Source of the DNA: Prostheceraeus crozeri
Lineage: Eukaryota; Platyhelminthes; Polycladida; Euryleptidae
NCBI GenBank assembly: GCA_907163375.1
Contig: CAJQUW010016957.1
Span: 124,001-188,000, forward strand
Reading direction: 5' to 3'
Length of the DNA: 64,000 nt
The translations under genes and the position numbers were made by a program. Below, piece after piece: positions 49,001-61,000 of the stretch. Numbering within the stretch: position 1 is the first letter of the stretch; the number at the start of each line of letters is the position of its first letter. The notes beneath the pieces are model-generated. The model ran no database searches. It was not told the origin of the DNA and saw only the letters and a list, made by a program, of their open reading frames with translations.

Positions 49001-52000
49001 AATAGCCTTACAGCCGATTTGAAAACTTCTCCAGTAATTATGTAGATAATTAATGGAGACTCAACGATAAATGCAAAAAAATAATCAAGGACATGACTTT
49101 CACAATTCCACATCCCTGTGCTACCCGTCTGCGTCCCAACATCGAAAGTTTAAAAATGATGGATTTGATTTGCAGGCACTTAAACGACCAAAAACCGTCC
49201 AATTTGGTGTACTTTGCCAAAGACTGCACTCCGAACAACGCTTGTTGTCCACTTTAGAAAAAACGTAGGAAAACTGAGACTTCCGAAAGTTTGCAACTGC
49301 CGGCAATGAATGCAACAAAACTGCAGATACCATGGTGCTACACCCACTTCGGAAAATCTTCAATTTCAATTACTTTTAAAAATGTGTAGCATTTTTTGAA
49401 TCTCATCATGGAAAATGCTCCAAGTACTCGATATAATATATGCACGATTAATCATACCTAATACTAGGCCAGACTGCCATTGTTTAGGGCAATTCGCTTC
49501 AAAATTTAATAAAAGTCCAGTATACGTATCTTTACGAAAAACACTAGTTTCTACAGTATTGGTCATATTTATGTTTACGTCCAAAAATGAAATATTTTTA
49601 CCTCTAACTTCAGAGGTAAATTCTAAATTCGGGTGCTGTTGATTCAGAAATTGTTTAAAGCACTCAACTTTACTAATGTCATCAAAACTACATATGCAGT
49701 CATCAACATATCTATAGTAATATATGGGACTACACTCCTCATTATGCCAATTTCGTTCCATTTCAGAGAGGAAAAGATTAGCTAAAGTGGGTGCAAGGGT
49801 GAACCCATGCTAACACCATCAACCTGTTTGAATATTTTATTATCAAAAAGGAAATGTCCTTGAGTAGCAAATTTACATAGTTTTCTCTATAAACTAAATC
49901 CGCTGCCATCTGAATAGTTTCATCGACTGGAATATTTGTGAATAGAGAAACTACATCAAAGCTCACTAAAATATTTTTATCATTAAACAGATTCCTATGT
50001 TCATTAATATTATTAATCAAGTGCTGTGTCGACTTCAGCATATATGTATCGTCAATTTGTTTTTTAATAATGCTATCTAGATACTTTGCTAAATTATAAC
50101 TAACAGAGCCAATCGTACTTATAATCGGTCGCATCGGCTTATTAACTTTGTGAACTTTAACAGTACCATACATCCTTCCGGGCTCGCTACCCGACGGCAT
50201 AATGTACTTATATGTATTATCACTCACATATCGCTTCACATATTTACATAAATATCTGTAAACTCGGCTTTTTTCGGTAACGGTTGGATGTTTGGTTATA
50301 TCATCCTCAGCTGGTACCATCACAAATTTACTATTATCATTCAAGATATCATACATCTTTGAGTTATAATCTTCAGTGTTAACAATGGCCAGACCATTAC
50401 CTTTGTCAAACGAGCATATACGTATGTCTTTACGCTTAGCCAGTTTACTTAGAATTTCGTGTATTCTTTTATTTTTCTGTTCATTACAAACTTTTTTACC
50501 ATCTTTAATAAAATTAGTGACAGTTCTGTATTTCTTGTTTAATAGTTGGGGTCAAATCAAATTGATCATTATTTTTCATGTTTACAGCTATTGATTTTTC
50601 CACTTCGTATTTTAGTTTGTCACTATCTAGATTCTTAGGGATAATGCTATGTTTTAAACCATACCTTAAGAGCTCGTTCTCCTCTAAGGTTAGTTGATAA
50701 TTACTAAGGTTGACTATGGCGTCCGGTACACTCGTTCGATTCGAGAACCAAAGTCTTTTAAGTTTATCATTCTGCCTAACTTCAACAGTTTTGATTTTAT
50801 TTTTTACAGATTTTACTACAAGTAGTTTTAGCAGAACAAAACGAAACCAAGGAAGAAAACTATCTATCCTCTGCGTCAAAGACATCAAATTTTTATCATT
50901 ATTTTTGATCTGCTTCTCAACGTACTTCAAATGTGTAGTTAACACTATCTTATTACAATCATCACCAATCTCCCTCAAAGCTTTAACTTTAGGAACTTTT
51001 ATAGTCAAAAATTTCGGGACTACATTCAGCAATAGACATTTCTCAAAGAAGATTTTATCTAATTTTAGTTTGCTATGTTTCTCCACTGCCTTCTCATACT
51101 TTCGCAACATACGAATGGGAACTTTATATAAGCGGTTCACAGTATAAAAATATGTTGCCACCTTTACACTTTTGTACATCCATAAGATGATACAAAGCAG
51201 AACATTGAAAACCATTTCGACAATTCCTCAAATATACGAGTGTAATTCAGGACGCGTTTCGACAGCTATCTCAGTGTCTTTCTCAACAATGTTAAAATCA
51301 CAGTTACTAAAATCAAAGGGAATGTAACTTTGATACAGCAGAGGATAGATAGTTTTCTTCCTTGGTTTCGTTTTGTTCTGCTAAAACTACTTGTAGTAAA
51401 ATCTGTAAAAAATAAAATCAAAACTGTTGAAGTTAGGCAGAATGATAAACTTAAAAGACTTTGGTTCTCGAATCGAACGAGTGTACCGGACGCCATAGTC
51501 AACCTTAGTAATTATCAACTAACCTTAGAGGAGAACGAGCTCTTAAGGTATGGTTTAAAACATAGCATTATCCCTAAGAATCTAGATAGTGACAAACTAA
51601 AATACGAAGTGGAAAAATCAATAGCTGTAAACATGAAAAATAATGATCAATTTTTCATTTGACCCCAACTATTAAACAAGAAATACAGAACTTAGTCACT
51701 AATTTTATTAAAGATGGTAAAAAAGTTTGTAATGAACAGAAAAATAAAAGAATACACGAAATTCTAAGTAAACTGGCTAAGCGTAAAGACATACGTATAT
51801 GCTCGTTTGACAAAGGTAATGGTCTGGCCATTGTTAACACTGAAGATTATAACTCAAAGATGTATGATATCTTGAATGATAATAGTAAATTTGTGATGGT
51901 ACCAGCTGAGGATGATATAACCAAACATCCAACCGTTACCGAAAAAAGCCGAGTTTACAGATATTTATGTAAATATGTGAAGCGATATGTGAGTGATAAT

Positions 52001-55000
52001 ACATATAAGTACATTATGCCGTCGGGTAGCGAGCCCGGAAGGATGTATGGTACTGTTAAAGTTCACAAAGTTAATAAGCCGATGCGACCGATTATAAGTA
52101 CGATTGGCTCTGTTAGTTATAATTTAGCAAAGTATCTAGATAGCATTATTAAAAAACAAATTGACGATACATATATGCTGAAGTCGACACAGCACTTGAT
52201 TAATAATATTAATGAACATAGGAATCTGTTTAATGATAAAAATATTTTAGTGAGCTTTGATGTAGTTTCTCTATTCACAAATATTCCAGTCGATGAAACT
52301 ATTCAGATGGCAGCGGATTTAGTTTATAGAGAAAACTCTTCCAATAAACCTAAATACGGTAAAGATGTCTTTATAAAACTATGTAAATTTGCTACTCAAG
52401 GACATTTCCTTTTTGATAATAAAATATTCAAACAGGTTGATGGTGTTAGCATGGGTTCACCCTTGCACCCACTTTAGTTAATCTTTTCCTCTCTGAAATG
52501 GAACGAAATTGGCATAATGAGGAGTGTAGTCCCATATATTACTATAGATATGTTCATCATCATCATCATCGCCAATTTGAATCCGGTTTTGTCCCCGACA
52601 AGCGAGGGTGGCCGGATCTACCTCACGGCAGCGAAATTTTTCTGACCCCTTCACGCCACCTAGACCTATTCAAGGCATCTTCTTTCTTCAGGCCGGCCGT
52701 CTTCATCTCCTCCTCTACTTGATTTCTCCACATACGCTTGGACCGTCCTCGCTTGCGTTCTCCTTCAACTTGAAGATGAAGGGCTTTCTGCAGAACATTG
52801 TCATCTTCTCTCCTCAGCACGTGACCGTACCACCGTACCCCGCTTGCCTTCGCCAAATTTCCGATCTCTTCCTTCAAGCCCAACATGTCCATCAAGATGG
52901 TGCTGTTCTTCCTGTCCTTCAGCTTGGCTCCACACATCGCTCTTTCTGCCCTCCTCAGGATGTTCATTTCGTTTTCCCGCAAGCACCATGTTTCACTTCC
53001 GTACAGCATCACTGATCTTACACAACTACGGTAGACCATCCCTTTCAATTCCAAGGAGAATCTTCTTCCAAGCAACAGTTCAATGATTTCCCGAAATCTC
53101 ATCCACCCAAGTCGCACTCTCGCCGTAACTGCAGCTTCACATCCACCACTGGCATTGACTCTGCTACCTAAGTAACAGAAGGCTCGCACAGTTTCGATTC
53201 CTTGGCATAGCTCTTCAGTGCCCATCACATCGTCTCCACCGGACCCTAGGCATCTCTCGCAAGAAAAATTCCGCGCAAGGTTGGACGTCACTTTCTTCAC
53301 TTTCGCGCATCTGCCGTGAATCCAGAGCCCGCATTTTGTGCACAGCACCGAGTTCTTCATTACTCTTTTCCCACACACACCACATGGGTCTCTCTTTGAT
53401 TTTACTCTTTCTCCTTCTGAGCCACTCATCATCACTTTCGTTTTGCTGATATTTACTTTCATACCCTTTGATTCCAGCGCTTCTCTCCATTTAGCAAACT
53501 TCACTCTCAGCCCATCCAACGACTCGCTTGTCAAAACAATATCGTCTGCATATAGCATCTCCGCTAGCGGTCCTTCTCTTGCATCTCCAGTCACCACATC
53601 CATTACGATAGCGAACAACAGAGGCGACAGAACGGACCCTTGGTGGACTCCAACTTCCACGGAAAACACGTCCGACAACTTCGATCCAGATCTGACTTGT
53701 GTCCTCGCCCCATCGTACAAACTCATCACCGCTCTCACTATCACTTCCGTCAGACCCTTCTTTCGCATCGCCCATTCCAGGACTCGCCTTGGGACACGAT
53801 CGAATGCTTTCTCCAGATCCACGAAGCACATGAACAATTTCTTGTCTTTGTCCATGTACTCTTCCTGCAATCTTCGCAATACGAAAATGGCATCTGTCGT
53901 GCCCTTGCCTGGCATGAAGCCAAATTGCGACTCATCCAAAGAAACAAACTCCCGACTATAGATATGTTGATGACTGCATATGTATTTTTGATGACATTAG
54001 TAAAATTGAGTGCTTTAAACAATTTCTGAATCAACAGCACCCGAATTTAGAATTTACCTCTGAAGTTAGAGGTAAAAATATTTCATTTTTGGACGTAAAC
54101 ATAAATATGACCAATACTGTAGAAACTAGTGTTTTTCGTAAAGATACGTATACTGGACTTTTATTAAATTTTGAAGCGAATTGCCCTAAACAATGGCAGT
54201 CTGGCCTAGTATTAGGTATGATTAATCGTGCGTATATTATATCGAGTACTTGGAGCATTTTCCATGATGAGATTCAAAAAATACTACACATTTTTAAAAG
54301 TAATGGTTATCCTGAGAATTTCGTTCTCAATTTGATTAAACGTTTTGTGAGTACTTCAATTTCAACTACATGCATATTAATACGGACCCTATGATTTGCA
54401 ATTTGTATCTTCGACTTCGGCTCTGTTAATATTGTGGCCAAAATCAATAAACCCAATATAAATCTGTTGAAATATCTACAACCCCTTCATGACATTACCA
54501 CAATCATCTCTTTACTCACTGAATGGATGAAATACAGGGTGAGAAAAAAAAACGATTTATTTTTAAATGGATATAAAACATGTTTGTTTTAGTGATAGAA
54601 ATTCGTTACAAGTTCAGATATTAAGCATATGTCTTCAATTCAATTATGTACTAACTAGATTTGTTAAAAATGTCAAATTATGTTAGATATCTGTGTTAAC
54701 TTCTAATATTAGACAGATGATTTTACTGTCTATCAATCAACATAATACATTTCTAAATTTAATTCCATCCATTTAAATCCATTTCCATTTAAGGCAACAA
54801 AAGTGCAAGCTTTATCCAAAGATGACTGTGAAAGAAGATTAGAATTTTGCCAATGGTTACGTCGTAATCAAGAGAGTGACAGTGACTTTTATAAGAACAT
54901 CATATTTTCCGACGAAGCTGTTCTTCACGTCAACGGCATAGTGAATCTTCATAATCTCCACTTCTGGGCAACTGAAAACCCACACATGCAGATTGAAAAG

Positions 55001-58000
55001 CTGCAAGACCGACACTCGGTCACGGTATGGTGCATGGTTGGTCCGTCCGGCGTCTTGGCTTACGACATCAGCTCTGAGACTATGAATAGTGACCGCTACT
55101 GCACAGTACTTCGCGAAAAGGTGATCCCTTACTTTCGAAGAAGATCGAATCGCAACAAACTTTATCAACAAGATGGAGCTCCGCCTCATTTCAGTCTCAC
55201 CGCTCGGTCTTTGTTGGATGAGCATCTTCCAAACATGTGGATCGGGAGACAGGGAGCAGTTCGATGGCCACCAAGATCACCGGACCTCACTGTTTGTGAT
55301 TTCTTTTTATGGGAACTCTGCGAGAGAAAGTTTACAAACAGGCTCCAAGAACCGTGGAACAATTAAGAACAAGAATCGAAGATGAGCTGGGGACTTTCAA
55401 CCCAACAATGTTTCAGTCATCGTACGAGTCTTCCGTTGAGCGATGCAATGAGTGCATTCAGTTGGACGGTGGTCAAGTTGAAGGTTGACATTCAATTCGT
55501 TTATTATGAAATACCTTTCTTATGCATTCTGACAGTTCAGTTTCATGTTTAGAGTGATATTTAATAACTTTCGTTTTTGTCTTATAACTATGGGAAACTC
55601 TATCAATGGGAATATTTCCGTCTTCTTTGGACTGATTTCGGTAAATATTTACATGCAGGATAAAATAATAATAATTTTTGAGATCTACCTAAGCAATACA
55701 TAATTTGAACGATTCCTTCGTCAAATTGAAGACATATGCTTAATATCTGAACTTGTAACGAATTTCTATCACTAAAACAAACATGTTTTATATCCATTTA
55801 AAAATAAATCGTTTTTTTTGACTCACCCTGTAGATAAAGCGCTTTCGAAAAAATTCAATTATTTTACACATCGCTTCATTTTCGCGGGTACAATTGACCA
55901 TATTATGGACTGTGTTCAGGGGTGGCAAAGATAATGACTTTGAAAATATCTGATTTTTCATACTTTATCAGATTCCCTTGATTTTGTTACTCAGGTACCC
56001 ACCTATATTAAAATATGCGCTAATCTGTTCCATCATCTTAAGCAAATTTATTGTTCACAATTTTCTTCGCTGCTTCAGCTTGGCTATATGCGTTTGAACA
56101 TCAGTTCTGTGAGCCATTGACGTGGACACATATTCGCATCGGTCCTATGATACCATGCATAATTGTAATAACACTTTCAACCAAACAAACGATTCTGTGG
56201 TTTTGTATACAGTCCTACAACACATGCATTTCCTGAAATTTATATTCAATACCCAGAGTTCATTATAGAAGCATGATCACTTAAACTAAGTCGAAATTTC
56301 ACTCGATTCCCATGCCCTTCAATCATGTCACACATCATTCGAGAGCTTGCGCCCACAACATTACATAAAGCTAGGATAATATTGTATACTTTATGTTGTT
56401 TCTTGGACAGTGGTCAAATTATGGTCAATCAGGCACGAGGAGAAATAGCATTTCCTGATATAATTGACCAGTCGACGGTAGATCATTTTATGTTTCCACA
56501 AGTCGAATCAGTAAAACTCCCACAAGTTTGGTCGAGTTCTATAATTTTAAGTGAAAAAGTAAAACACGCTTCAGACGGGCATTCGGCGTCCTGCGCCTTC
56601 TATCGGTCGTTGCCATCGAGTTTTACTTTTTCACTTAAAATCATATAACTCACTCGACCAAACTTGTGGGAGTTTTGCTGATTTGACTTGTGGAAGCATT
56701 TCCTGAACTTTCTTTTTGAGATGTTGATAAGGCAAATTAATCACAAAATCGTTACTTTAATGGCTGAATATGTTATCTTCAACAATTTCTAACATTCGAC
56801 ACTAACATCGTTGATTACGTCAATTGAAGAAGTAGTCAAATCCAACTACATAGTCGACATACCTGATGATGTGTCAGGTTGTGTGTCTGCGCAACAGACG
56901 AATGTGGAGGAACAGGAGGCGCAGGTGGCGGAGCATTTTGGATTGCATGCATTTGAGACTGGGTCATGTGAGGAGGGAAACAGTAGATACCCCCGTGGGG
57001 AACATATTGCATTGGTAACTGGATATTGTATTGTTCAATTAACTCTGGTAATTCGAAGGCATGAAGCATTGGAGTTTGTGGCGCGGCTGCGGATATACCT
57101 GGTTGAGGGATTCCGTCTGAAATTAAATAAAGAACGATGAACATATGAGATGTATTTAATAAACAACTGAGTCAATGAGCAAGATGCAACATCGATTAAA
57201 CCGATGCATTGCTATACCTTCAAAACCCAATTTCAGTGTAATGCATGAAATAAGTCTGTATATACACGGCGAGGTAGGCGACATCTTAAAAACTTCATTA
57301 TCGATAGATATCATATGATCGAAACTTACTATGTATTCTGGGTAAACCTTATAACTCCAAAGTGGCGTTTACTTTTGATTCACCAGAAAATCTTTTCCCT
57401 CGGCATCATCAATGCTCCAAATATCCTCTCAATACAAAACAAACGAGATAATATTAATCTGTATGTGCAGGGTGACCCCGCCAATCTCAGTGTCGAATAC
57501 CCGGTTTTTCCCGGTCGACTTCAAACGTAAATTTATTTCAAACAAGCAGAAGAAATACCAATAGAATCCATGAATGAGGTCATATTTCTCCTATGTATCA
57601 TCTATATGGAGGAATTCACTCATTTTAATACCACTATTCTTAGATAATGCAAAACCATCACTGAAGTAGCAATAACATTTTTTTCTTAACAAAACAGTAG
57701 TTAAAAACAACTAAGTGCAACAAACTGTTGAAACCATAATGAAACCTCTCAAAATGCAATCAATCACCGTCAAATAAATCAAAATTCAATCAATCCTACT
57801 TATATCATAAAAACAAGTAATGGAAAAACGAATGAACAATAAATGTCATGATAAATTGAATTCACAATGCTGCATGCTGTGCTTCTAGTTTATTAGAAAT
57901 TCTGACATAAGTTTCAATGCAATTATGAAAGTAATATCAAATAGCGCAAAATGGTGCAAACAACAATCCATAAACAGCATGACTATGGTTTGATGTTAAT

Positions 58001-61000
58001 AGACAATGGTCTTTCGAGGGTCCTTCATCTGTTCCATCGACAACTTATCTTCTTCCTCCATTTGCATGCAGAGTTCAACACGTCTAGCTTACATTTCCTC
58101 AAATTCACTCTTCGCTCTTCCTTTCACATCGCTCCTTAGTTTATTTATCTCATCTTCATTTTTTCGTTTTTCCAATGCATCCCGATAGCCGAGCAGAACG
58201 TGTGTACTCCAGCATCTGCTTCGTAATGAGGATGTTCAATAGTCCCTTGTATGAGTGTATGCGGTCAACAATTCACCGCAAAGAAATCAAAATTTCCTCT
58301 AAGATTTTCTTTCTGGCAATTCTCACTGAGTGAAGCCCGCTTTCTACTTGTGCATTTCCGTCACTGGGAATTAGAATTTTTTGAACAACATCAAAAATGT
58401 CTTTGCAGTCAGCATTATCTCCGATGATCGAAGCGAAAAATACGACCATGCTACCAGTGGATAAATCAAAACCTTCTAATTTCATTTTGGAACTGGAAGA
58501 ACTGAGTTAATCTCTATCAACTGATTCAGCCGAAATGCGCTTCAATCTCACCAATTCTTGAAATCCAACATGCAGCATAAATCCGGCTTGGACTTCAGAA
58601 CAGATGGCGAGATGCAACTAGCATCACGAAATCAGCGAATGTTAGTAAGTTTCATGAAGAAATCTTTGCAGTCGACAAAAAATTCACTTTGTTTGTCATG
58701 CTCTTCGTTTAACCAAGCTTCAATGCATCAATTGATGTGGGTTTATTACATGGTGAATTCGTCCTAGATGTTTTCTGTGACATTATTACCAGTATTTTTC
58801 CATACACATAATTGCACTGACATATGTGGACGCATTTCTATTTGACCGATGATAAGAATAAACGCTAGTTGCTAAGTCTTACATAATCTTACGTGAGCAT
58901 GTTATCATACAAGTGAATGATTGTCGTCAATTGATTATCAGATTTGATACGGTCAACAGATGATAGCAAAACCAAACTTTCGAGCGATGCACATATTTTA
59001 AATCGCATGAATTATTGTTATTCAACTATCGCTATATACCGCACCTATTAATAGCAATAAAATAACGTTCGTTTCACTTTTACATTCTCAGACTCGTGAT
59101 TCATGAGAGCTTGTCACTAACCAAACACTTTAATTTGATTTTCGAGATAAATCTCTAGTTTCAGCGGGTGCGTCATTTTTTGCACCTCCAGCTACGTTGC
59201 GGTTGTAGCGACACTACCACTCAATCAATGCATCCTGATGGTGAAACCAGATATCAAAACCTCATGCTTTTGATCATATACAAATTATGTCAAAATTTAA
59301 GAATTGGCAGGCTCTTGAACAAACTCGGCTGTCAGCAAAATACACAAAAACAACAAGATTGGATCGCAATTCACCCAAGAAAAAAACGGGATTTGAACGC
59401 ATAAATTTGAAAAATGTACATTAGACTAATTTTGTAAAAATCCGGATAAGACGGAAAATTGCGATCGTATGCAAAATACAGCGTTGCCACAATGTTTAAG
59501 TCGCAAATGTTGCCAAATACTACATAAAATGACCCTAGTGTTATTTATAATTACACAAACTTCACGGACATGTGACTTAGTGCATGTAAAAATGATGAAC
59601 GAAGTGACTATATTAATAAATATTGACAAATGACAGAAAAAGGATGTAATATCAAGAGTTGACCAAAAATTCAAAAAATGTTCCCATGTATGGCTGCAAG
59701 TGCATGATTGTGCCGCAGGGCGTTCATTTTCTTCAAATGATTTACAGCGAGGTCTTGCACTGAAGGACATCGTTGTTTTCGTCAGAGAGGCTTTTAATAT
59801 TAGAGAGAATGTGGTAAGTGGGATGAATGTATGTGCTGACTATGCATGTGAACTTCAAAAATTGTAGATTAAATTCGTCACGATTATGGTTAACATATAA
59901 ACAATAGAAAGATATAGCTTAAAGGTAAAGATTTGACTCTTGTTGTGAGCGCTTCAGTCCATAGCTACATTGACCCTTTGACACTAGCCCCTTCCGCCTC
60001 TTGAGAATTCCCATTTCTTTTTCGGTCTGTTCATTTTGCCTGTCTTCAATTCTAGTTCATCTTTGAATCTGCGATGTTCAATCGATACGTCTTCAGCATA
60101 TCTTAAGTTATTTATATGCTTTTGCAAAGATCGATAATCCCAAGACATCAAATTCTAAATGAAATAAATTAACATGTTATTCAGTTCATCGAATATCTTC
60201 GTCTGACCATACTCCGCAGAAGAAATGCTTGAACCACAAGTCAGAATCATCTCTAGTTCACTAGAGACAGTAAGTGCGGTCCCTCTCACTGTCCGATAGC
60301 TGCCTCTGTCAATTCAGATAATCAGGGTGACCACTTCACCGAGCGCAAATTTCGAACCGTGTAGAGATTATTGGTATTAAGTATACATTTATAGGGATGA
60401 GAACGTAGTGTCACAAAAAATCCAGAGGAGCTCTTCTGGGGGGGGGGGTCCCCTACATTACTTTTTCTGGGGCCCATTTTCAGTTTTGATATGATTACAA
60501 GTAATCATATTTATAAATAATTTATAATAACTAATAAATAGCTTGTATCAATAATTATGAATCCTTATGCACCTACACACTAAAAGCCCTATGCTGTGAT
60601 ACAAATACATTGATTATTAATGCACTAAGACTAGTGATAATAATCAATTAACAAAGAGAAAAGTGCCGCAGACAAAACCTCCAGGCTTTTGGGAGTATAC
60701 TAGTAGAATTTTGATGTATTATAAAGCGTCGCATGCGAAACCTCCAGTCCTAGTAGAATTTTGATGTATTATAAAGCGTCGCATGCGAAACCTCCAGTCC
60801 TGAGTATATACCTAGTGGAATTTTGATGTATTATAAAGCGTCGCATGCGAAACCTCCAGTCCTGAGTATATAGGCCCTACCTAGTGGAATTTTGATGTTT
60901 TTTAAAGCCCCTTCTCAACGACTTTCTATCTGAGGGACCCGTTCTCATCTTCTTTCCATCTTCGGGAGCCCCATTCTCATCCTCTTTCTATCTGAGGGGT

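Larger units (their letters stand above)
51338..54365 (+). mobile_element. Penelope-like retroelement fossil, copy C (plus strand), split by an RTE insertion
   Basis: Head-to-head partner of copy B. It begins at the word GCAGAGGATAG, so it is about 340 bp shorter at its 5' side, and it extends about 60 bp further at its 3' side. Includes [10 protein letters not shown] (motif B region) and the same [13 protein letters not shown] block. It is interrupted by the 1.4-kb RTE at 52555-53954 and is otherwise lightly broken. No GIY-YIG part is present. Confidence 0.85.
48927..56862 (-). other. LARP1 intron with nested Penelope-like, RTE and mariner elements
   Basis: 7.9-kb intron, mostly transposon: the inverted Penelope-like pair (49372-54365), the RTE insertion (52555-53954), the mariner-type element (54535-55830) and a hairpin repeat (56494-56695). 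48927-49371 and 55833-56490 show nothing recognisable. Confidence 0.65.

Noticed and set aside
50710-51147. 145-codon plus-strand frame and its copy at 51266-51502
   Set aside because: Antisense shadow of the Penelope-like coding sequence; it appears twice because the element is present twice in inverted orientation.
51230-51300. Possible hammerhead ribozyme upstream of Penelope-like copy B (CTGAGATAGCTGTCGAAAC)
   Set aside because: A GAAAC core is present, but the CUGANGA core is not matched and I cannot fold convincing stems by eye.
53338-53961. 207-codon plus-strand frame rich in Ser/Thr
   Set aside because: Antisense shadow of the intact RTE reverse-transcriptase frame.
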